Assembly: GCA_025462785.1 (NCBI GenBank)
Contig: JAOAPG010000397.1
Coordinates: 1-10,887, forward strand
Direction: 5' to 3'
DNA from: Acidobacteriaceae bacterium
Lineage (GTDB): Bacteria > Acidobacteriota > Terriglobia > Terriglobales > Acidobacteriaceae
DNA: 10,887 nt
Positions 6,597 to 10,887 of this stretch are shown piece after piece. The notes under the pieces were generated by a model. It searched no databases. It saw only the letters and a list, made by a program, of their open reading frames with translations, and had not been told where the DNA came from. Position numbers and translations under genes: made by a program. Within the stretch, counting starts at the first letter, position 1, and the number at the start of each line of letters is the position of its first letter.

Positions 6597-7430
6597 TTAG
6601 CGTGCCGATGCCATTACCCCCGGTGCCTCCTTCAGGCCTAGCCTTGTCAAACCCGCGCTGCGCTCCTTAGGCAGCACTGGCTCAAAACCAGCTCCCTCGA
6701 CGATCAACTGTCCCTCCGACGATAATGCCCATCCGCAAAAATCCTTTAACTCGCGCGACGGATTGGGGCTGATAGCCCAATAGATGTGCCGTGTGATCGG
6801 ATACTCGCGCGAACGGATGTTCGCATTTGTCGGTTCTACTGCTAAGGAAGTCAGCCCTGATTTGATCTTCAGTGCACGCACTGCCGGGTTCGCGTCCAGA
6901 GTTCCGTATCCAATTGCGGCAGGATCAGCAGCGATCACTTCCAGAAGGGCATGAGTGTTGCTCTTTCCCTCAAATGGATAGGGCTCTTCGCCGTGCAGAA
7001 TGTACTGTTGGAAGAAAGCCAAAGTACCCGTCGTGCTTTCGCCGGCGAACAGATTTATCTTACGGTCGGGCCCTCCCAACTCTTTCCAGTTTGTGATCTG
7101 GCCAAGAAAGATTTTGCGGACTTCCGCGATTGAAAGCTCTCGAACCGGATTCGACTTGTTCACGTAAAGCACAATCGACTGAATAGCAACCGGAAATGCC
7201 ACATGTTTGCCTGTAGCTCCGGAACCCTCGGTTTGTACAATGTCGAGTTCTTCAGATTTGTCGGTGCCCCCGCCTAGTACAAAAATGTGGGAATTAGCGT
7301 GTTTCGCCCCGTATTGTTCAGCAAAACGCTGGCCGAGGTAAATCAGGGTGTCGGAGCCGCCAATGCGCGTTGTTTGCGAGAAAAGTGGAAAACTAAAGAA
7401 GAGAATAGAAACCAGAAGCAGAGCCTGCAT
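6597..7430 (-). CDS. PstS-like periplasmic substrate-binding protein, atypical
   Basis: 277 residues with a signal peptide (MQALLLVSILFFSFPLFSQ). The fold is that of PstS-type ABC phosphate-binding proteins (PBP_like family): GGSDTLIYLGQRFAEQY near the N-terminus, VNKSNPVRELSIAEVRKIF and ITNWKELGG in the middle, AAIGYG, and a C-terminal WALSSEGQLIVEGAGFEPV. Several standard elements are altered. The first ligand loop, usually GGGSGTG, reads GGGTDKSEELDIV (53-65) and the region to VNK is about 15 residues shorter than usual. The usual DIAxASR segment is absent. The Arg-containing GREsgSGT ligand motif reads AGESTTGT (129-136), with Gly in place of Arg. It may bind a different anion or serve in signalling. 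No pstC, pstA, pstB or phoU is adjacent. It is convergent with the VWA gene and divergent from ctaA. Confidence 0.82.
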   Translation of the reverse strand: MQALLLVSILFFSFPLFSQTTRIGGSDTLIYLGQRFAEQYGAKHANSHIFVLGGGTDKSEELDIVQTEGSGATGKHVAFPVAIQSIVLYVNKSNPVRELSIAEVRKIFLGQITNWKELGGPDRKINLFAGESTTGTLAFFQQYILHGEEPYPFEGKSNTHALLEVIAADPAAIGYGTLDANPAVRALKIKSGLTSLAVEPTNANIRSREYPITRHIYWAISPNPSRELKDFCGWALSSEGQLIVEGAGFEPVLPKERSAGLTRLGLKEAPGVMASAR

Positions 7431-7432
7431 AC

Positions 7433-7446
7433 GGAAATTAATTTCC
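7433..7446. repeat. 14-bp perfect palindrome touching the PstS-like gene start
   Basis: GGAAATTAATTTCC is identical on both strands and ends 2 bases before the ATG at 7430. On the minus strand it lies between a purine-rich AAGGAAGG and the start codon, so that possible ribosome site is about 14 bases away. It may be an operator or an mRNA structure that controls translation. Confidence 0.45.
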
Positions 7447-7489
7447 TTCCTTTGCGCAAGCAGCGTATCAGTTGAGAATCTCGCACAGG

Positions 7490-7517
7490 TTAAAACGGAG
7501 TTAACGACCCTTTACGA
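7490..7517. promoter_or_regulatory. Three direct repeats at 11-bp period, Pho-box-like
   Basis: TTAAAA (7490), TTAACG (7501) and TTACGA (7512) recur exactly every 11 bases with 5-base spacers. This is the architecture of PhoB/PhoP-type response-regulator sites, and it is 60 bases upstream of the PstS-like start. The repeats read TTAA on the plus strand, opposite to the minus gene. The match to a Pho-type consensus is only partial. Confidence 0.35.
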
Positions 7518-7678
7518 AGGTAACCTCTTGCAAAAACCAAAGCGCAGACTTCGAATGCCGTGAAACTCGTTCTAAGCCCGGCTTCCAAACCGCCCAACAC
7601 CGTTCCAAACCTCGTGTCCGTAGCTAGATTTTCTAAAAATCCTATTATTTGTGGGTGCTTCGACGCGCTCCGACCGCC

Positions 7679-7684
7679 TATAAT
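7679..7684 (+). promoter_or_regulatory. Candidate -10 box for ctaA (TATAAT)
   Basis: A perfect TATAAT 66 bases before the ctaA start would place the transcript start near 7691, with a leader of about 60 bases. No convincing -35 is seen at 16-18 bases upstream. Confidence 0.4.
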
Positions 7685-7739
7685 CAGCTTTGGGATAGCC
7701 ACTGTCGGTTGTCCAATCGGTTCACCTTCACCCCAAATT

Positions 7740-7745
7740 AAGGAG
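7740..7745 (+). promoter_or_regulatory. Ribosome binding site that fixes the GTG start of ctaA
   Basis: AAGGAG with a 5-base spacer precedes the GTG at 7751. It is one of only two strong Shine-Dalgarno sites in the window and supports the non-ATG start. Confidence 0.75.
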
Positions 7746-7750
7746 CTTTA

Positions 7751-8716
7751 GTGGAAGCCGTTTCGACACCGTACAATCACGCCCATCATCGATTTGCTGT
7801 GTTCGTGGCATGTGCCACGTTCTTCCTCCTCATCGCCGGAGCGCTGGTGACCAGCAACGATGCTGGACTTTCCGTTCCTGATTGGCCAACGTCTTACGGT
7901 TCTTACTACAAGTTGCCCCCCTGGACGGGCGGCATTGTTTACGAACACAGCCATCGCATGATCGCCGAGTTTATCGGAACACTGACGATTGCGATAGCCG
8001 TATGGACATGGATGTCCGACCGTCGCCGTTGGATGAAAGCTTTAGCTTTGGGCGCGCTGGGGACAATTATCGCGCAAGGAATTCTAGGTGGATTGACGGT
8101 GCTGAAGTTTTTGCCCCCGGCCATCTCGTCCGCTCACGCCGCCATAGGACAGACATTCTTCTGTATAGCATGCGCAATAGCGGTCTTCACCGGACGCGCA
8201 TGGGTTGAAGAACGCCCGGCTGAAGAAGTGGCCGGTCTTGAATTCGACAGCCATCATCCGCGCCTTCTCACATTGGCATTCTTCTCAATCTTCATCCTTT
8301 ACGCCCAACTTATTTTGGGAGCGATGTTCCGCCATCATGGCATGAGCTGGCTGCCACACGTGCTCAATGCTCCACTAGTTGCAACAATCATTGCGTGGAC
8401 AACAATTCGTGCGCTGACCCAGTATCCCAAGCTCGACGCCATTCGACGGCCGGCGATCGCGATGTTGTCGCTGCTTATCACCCAACTATGCCTGGGATTT
8501 CTGGCATTCATGACTCGGGTCGAATGGGGTAGAGATGCAGCTCAACCCGGATTCCCCATGGTGATCTCAACCGTTACCCACGTTGTCACGGGAGCTCTGC
8601 TTTTGGCCTCAACCGTCATTCTGACCATACAAGTTTGGCGTCACGTTCCCTCTCCAGCAAAAGAACGAACGGGTTCAGCACAGGAACGCGCATCGCGAAA
8701 GCCGGTCACCGCTTGA
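7751..8716 (+). CDS. ctaA: Heme A synthase (CtaA/COX15 family)
   Basis: 321 residues, starting at GTG, with about eight membrane segments. The enzyme oxidises the C8 methyl of heme O to a formyl group, making heme A for aa3-type cytochrome oxidase in the inner membrane. Conserved features: Glu65 with His66 and His68 in YEHSHR, His129 in SSAHA, His195/His196 in FRHHGMSWLPH followed by His203, and His277 in STVTHVVTG. The sequence also carries LVTSNDAGLSVPDWP (about 32-46), the typical loop after the first helix. The two-fold repeat of the family is seen as an N-half (about 13-150) and C-half (about 171-297). The last 20 residues are hydrophilic. No cyoE/ctaB (heme O synthase) lies beside it in this window; an ABC exporter pair follows after 91 bases. 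Confidence 0.95.
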   Translation: MEAVSTPYNHAHHRFAVFVACATFFLLIAGALVTSNDAGLSVPDWPTSYGSYYKLPPWTGGIVYEHSHRMIAEFIGTLTIAIAVWTWMSDRRRWMKALALGALGTIIAQGILGGLTVLKFLPPAISSAHAAIGQTFFCIACAIAVFTGRAWVEERPAEEVAGLEFDSHHPRLLTLAFFSIFILYAQLILGAMFRHHGMSWLPHVLNAPLVATIIAWTTIRALTQYPKLDAIRRPAIAMLSLLITQLCLGFLAFMTRVEWGRDAAQPGFPMVISTVTHVVTGALLLASTVILTIQVWRHVPSPAKERTGSAQERASRKPVTA

Positions 8717-8796
8717 GTACAATTACCCGTCTTACAGGCAAGGTAATCTATCTACCTCTTTTGTTTGCCTTGGTGATGCTGGACCCACTCTCGTCG

Positions 8797-8802
8797 TAAA
8801 AT
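8797..8802 (+). promoter_or_regulatory. Candidate -10 box placing the ABC ATPase transcript at its start codon
   Basis: TAAAAT lies 5 bases before the GTG at 8808, and there is no Shine-Dalgarno site. A start of transcription 6-7 bases downstream would fall on the start codon itself, giving a leaderless mRNA. Alternatively the gene is read through from ctaA. Confidence 0.3.
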
Positions 8803-8807
8803 AGCCT

Positions 8808-9809
8808 GTGACCCTTAATTCATCCGCATACGCTGTGGCCGGACCTGATGCTGACCCAGAGGTCCGCACGCCTTCTGTAATCTCGGTCGAAAACCTGGCC
8901 CACCAATATGACGGGCGCGCCGCCCTCAATGGCGTGTCGTTCGACGTACGTCATGCAGAGTTGTTCGGATTGCTGGGTCCCAACGGCAGTGGTAAAACGA
9001 CGATGTTCCGCATTTTGTCTACGCTCATGGTTCCAAGCGGAGGGCGCGCCGTGATTCTCGGACATGATGCAGCGAAGGATCCGAATAGTCTTCGCAGACA
9101 GATCGGAGTTGTGTTCCAGGCGCAGAGCATCGATGTGAAACTTACCGCCGCGGAAAACCTGATGCATCAAGGCCACCTCTACGGACTACAGGGGAAGGCG
9201 CTAAAGGCTCGCATTTCGGAAATGCTGGATCGCGTGGGATTGTCGGACCGTGCAAATGAAAAAGTGGAGACGTTCTCAGGCGGAATGCAGCGGCGCCTGG
9301 AACTTGCGAAAGGATTGCTTCATCATCCATCGGTTCTATTGCTCGATGAGCCCACTACCGGCCTCGATCCGGGAGCCCGCATAGATCTCTGGCGTTATCT
9401 TCAGATTCTCCGCGATGAAGAAAAAGTGACGGTGCTCGTTACCACGCATTTGATGGAAGAGGCCGAGCGCTGCGATCGGCTTGCATTTCTCAATGAAGGA
9501 AAACTAGTGGCGCTAGGTACTCCGACTGATCTGAAGCATGAAATCGGGGGGGACGTGATTGTGCTGGATGCGAAAAATGCAGAATCGCTCGCCGAACGAA
9601 TTCGCATTCGCTACCACATCGATGTAAAGATGGTTGAGAATCAAGTGCGTCTGGAACGTGAGAACGGTCATCGCTTTATTACAGATGTGGTAGAAGCTTT
9701 TCCGGGAGACATAGAAGCAATCTCGGTAAGTAAGCCGAGCCTGGAAGACGTGTTCATCCGGAGAACGGGCCATAGATTCTGGACGGAGCGCAACGAAGAA
9801 AAGGAATAG
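8808..9809 (+). CDS. ABC-2 exporter ATP-binding protein (DrrA/NodI type)
   Basis: 333 residues from a GTG start; the first about 23 residues are variable, so a later start is possible. One nucleotide-binding domain (about 24-245): Walker A GPNGSGKT (57-64), Q-loop Gln104 in VVFQAQS, signature FSGGM (156-160), Walker B VLLLDEP (176-182), D-loop GLDP and switch His214 in TTHLMEEAE. The remaining about 85 residues match the C-terminal extension of DrrA-type ATPases (DUF4162-like), ending SLEDVFIRRTG. It powers the permease encoded 15 bases downstream, exporting an unidentified substrate from the cytoplasm. The location behind ctaA suggests, but does not prove, a tie to cytochrome oxidase biogenesis. 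Drug-type export annotations for this family are mostly by homology only. Confidence 0.93.
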   Translation: MTLNSSAYAVAGPDADPEVRTPSVISVENLAHQYDGRAALNGVSFDVRHAELFGLLGPNGSGKTTMFRILSTLMVPSGGRAVILGHDAAKDPNSLRRQIGVVFQAQSIDVKLTAAENLMHQGHLYGLQGKALKARISEMLDRVGLSDRANEKVETFSGGMQRRLELAKGLLHHPSVLLLDEPTTGLDPGARIDLWRYLQILRDEEKVTVLVTTHLMEEAERCDRLAFLNEGKLVALGTPTDLKHEIGGDVIVLDAKNAESLAERIRIRYHIDVKMVENQVRLERENGHRFITDVVEAFPGDIEAISVSKPSLEDVFIRRTGHRFWTERNEEKE

Positions 9810-9823
9810 GCAACCATAAAATC

Positions 9824-10648
9824 ATGGCAACACAAACTGCGACCTTCCCGGCAACACCCGCTTCTATCTCCACTGGCGTGATGCTTCCCGCGTTTACCTT
9901 ATGGTGGCGCGAAATTGTCCGCTTCTACCGTCAGAAAGCCCGTGTGGTCGGCGTGATTGCCTCTCCACTTTTATTTTGGGTAGTCATCGGCTCGGGCTTT
10001 GGTTCTTCATTCCGAACCGGCGGCGCCAGTGGGCAGCAATATCTCAGCTACTTCTATCCCGGCGCGCTCATCATGATCGTGTTGTTCACGTCGATCTTCA
10101 CCATGATGTCGGTAATTGAGGATCGCAAAGAAGGCTTCCTGCTTTCTGTTCTGGTAGCTCCCGTTTCCCGCTCGGCGATTGTATTGGGAAAAGTGCTAGG
10201 CGGAACAACTCTAGCAACGATCCAAGGACTGATCTTCTTGGCCTTTGCTCCATTGGTCGGCGTGCACATGGGAGTGGTCGACTTTCTGCTTATCGCTCTG
10301 ACTATCTTCTTGGTCTCATTTGCGCTGACGGCACTGGGATTTGCAATAGCATGGCCGATGGATTCAACCCAAGCCTTCCACGGCATTATCAATTTATTTT
10401 TGATCCCGCTGTGGCTGCTTTCCGGGGCAATGTTTCCTCTAGCGGGAGCTTCCGGCTGGATGCGGCTGCTTATGCGGATTAATCCGCTCACCTATGGAGT
10501 GGAGGCGCTTCGGATTCTGCTCTATCCGGCTAGTCCGGCGGTTGCTCCGTTGGCTTCGTCGTTAGCGACGCTGTTTCTGTTTACCTTGATTATGTTTAGC
10601 TTATCGTTTGTCATGGTAAATCGACGCAGTACCAAACCTGCGGCATGA
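9824..10648 (+). CDS. ABC-2 type exporter permease (DrrB/NodJ type)
   Basis: 274 residues with six probable membrane helices at about 43-60, 78-96, 128-147, 152-175, 188-206 and 245-266. The stretch SVIEDRKEGFLLSVLVAPVSRSAIVLGKVLGG (about 96-127) is the typical cytoplasmic coupling segment of ABC-2 permeases. NPLTYGVEALR (220-230) is the usual motif before the last helix. It forms the membrane channel with the ATPase encoded immediately upstream (15-base gap, so one operon). One permease gene suggests a homodimer with two ATPase copies. The substrate is unknown. The start at ATG 9824 has only a distant AGGA upstream; translation is probably coupled to the ATPase. Confidence 0.92.
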   Translation: MATQTATFPATPASISTGVMLPAFTLWWREIVRFYRQKARVVGVIASPLLFWVVIGSGFGSSFRTGGASGQQYLSYFYPGALIMIVLFTSIFTMMSVIEDRKEGFLLSVLVAPVSRSAIVLGKVLGGTTLATIQGLIFLAFAPLVGVHMGVVDFLLIALTIFLVSFALTALGFAIAWPMDSTQAFHGIINLFLIPLWLLSGAMFPLAGASGWMRLLMRINPLTYGVEALRILLYPASPAVAPLASSLATLFLFTLIMFSLSFVMVNRRSTKPAA

Positions 10649-10702
10649 TCTGAGCCACAGGAATGCAACGGCCTGAGACTCACAGACTCCGGCGCGCGTT
10701 TC

Positions 10703-10711
10703 TGATATAGT
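10703..10711 (+). promoter_or_regulatory. Extended -10 promoter for ssb
   Basis: TGATATAGT fits TGn-TATAnT, the extended -10 form that can work without a good -35. Transcription would begin near 10718, giving a leader of about 75 bases. A second candidate, TAAAAT (10735-10740), is closer to the gene. Confidence 0.4.
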
Positions 10712-10781
10712 GCCGTCCAGTCATCGTCTATTGATAAAATCACATTTTTCAGCCCTCACTAGTTTCACTTTTCCGGGGCAG

Positions 10782-10787
10782 AAGGAG
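10782..10787 (+). promoter_or_regulatory. Shine-Dalgarno site that points to an ATC start for ssb
   Basis: AAGGAG with a 5-base spacer (CACCA) precedes ATC at 10793-10795. The strength and spacing equal those of the ctaA site, and the codon falls where the SSB initiator Met is expected. Confidence 0.65.
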
Positions 10788-10792
10788 CACCA

Positions 10793-10887
10793 ATCAAGGC
10801 AGCAACAAGCATCAATACAGTCATTCACATCGGCAATCTCGCCAAAGACCCCGAGGTAAAATACACGCCCGGCGGCATGCCCATTGC
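10793..10887 (+). CDS. ssb: Single-stranded DNA-binding protein, 5' end, apparent ATC start
   Basis: Only the first 31 codons are in the window. After the first codon the translation reads KAATSINTVIHIGNLAKDP followed by EVKYTPGGMPI, which is the conserved N-terminal strand of the bacterial SSB OB-fold (compare NKVILIGNLGKDPEVRYTPSG). SSB coats single-stranded DNA in replication, recombination and repair. The frame runs from a TAG at 10760-10762 and contains no ATG, GTG or TTG before the conserved segment; the first ATG is at codon 29, inside the fold. The ATC at 10793 lies at the expected initiator position behind a strong ribosome site. It could be a genuine rare start codon, as AUU is in infC, or a substitution or sequencing error of ATG. 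Confidence 0.85.
   Translation, partial: MKAATSINTVIHIGNLAKDPEVKYTPGGMPI

Larger units (their letters stand above)
7431..7750. other. Divergent regulatory region between PstS-like gene and ctaA
   Basis: 320 bases without a convincing gene. A 70-codon minus frame (7490-7702) lacks recognisable features. The stretch contains a palindrome at 7433-7446, three direct repeats at 7490-7517, a duplicated 9-mer (7583-7591 and 7603-7611), a small inverted repeat GATTTT/AAAATC (7627-7641), a perfect TATAAT at 7679-7684, and the ctaA ribosome site. Confidence 0.6.

Noticed and set aside
7490..7702. 70-codon minus-strand frame in the ctaA upstream region
   Set aside because: No recognisable domain, no ribosome site, and it overlaps repeats and the ctaA promoter candidate.
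10649..10700. Terminator after the ABC permease
   Set aside because: Only short repeats are present (TGAGACTCA, a 4-bp CAGG/CCTG arm), with no T run.

Overview
The window looks like a chromosomal segment from an Acidobacteriota-type bacterium. The clearest pointer is the secreted von Willebrand A-like protein of the kind annotated as 'VWFA-related Acidobacterial domain'. Weak or absent Shine-Dalgarno sites, moderate GC and a gene set of an aerobic Gram-negative with c-type cytochromes and an aa3-type oxidase pathway agree with this. The assignment is inference from family content, not from a marker gene.

Layout. (1) 1-2403, minus strand: a two-gene cytochrome unit. First comes a c-type cytochrome fused to what looks like an outer-membrane beta-barrel (1258-2403). 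It overlaps by one base (TGATG) a secreted five-heme cytochrome whose 3' end lies beyond position 1. (2) 2404-2718: a divergent intergenic region with a hairpin over the cytochrome start region and an AT-rich inverted repeat. (3) 2719-6506, plus strand: a flippase-like membrane protein (YbhN/LPG-synthase TM family), nrdR, an NAD-type isocitrate dehydrogenase, and the secreted VWA-like protein, with 45-98 base gaps. (4) 6597-7430, minus strand: a PstS-like periplasmic binding protein that lacks several canonical phosphate-binding motifs, convergent with the VWA gene. (5) 7431-7750: a divergent regulatory region. (6) 7751-10648, plus strand: heme A synthase (ctaA), then an ABC-2 exporter pair (ATPase and permease). 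(7) 10793-10887: the 5' end of ssb, which has no ATG, GTG or TTG available and appears to start at an ATC codon behind a strong Shine-Dalgarno site.

How the genes fit together. The two cytochromes are likely partners in periplasm-to-outer-membrane electron transfer. ctaA supplies heme A for terminal oxidase, and icd feeds the TCA cycle. nrdR controls ribonucleotide reductase genes elsewhere. The binding protein stands alone without pstCAB. No rRNA, tRNA, CRISPR, insertion sequence or phage gene was seen. Most of the window is ordinary core metabolism. The points worth a second look are the cytochrome-barrel fusion unit, the ATC start of ssb, the degenerate PstS with repeats upstream of it, and the VWA protein without a metal site.
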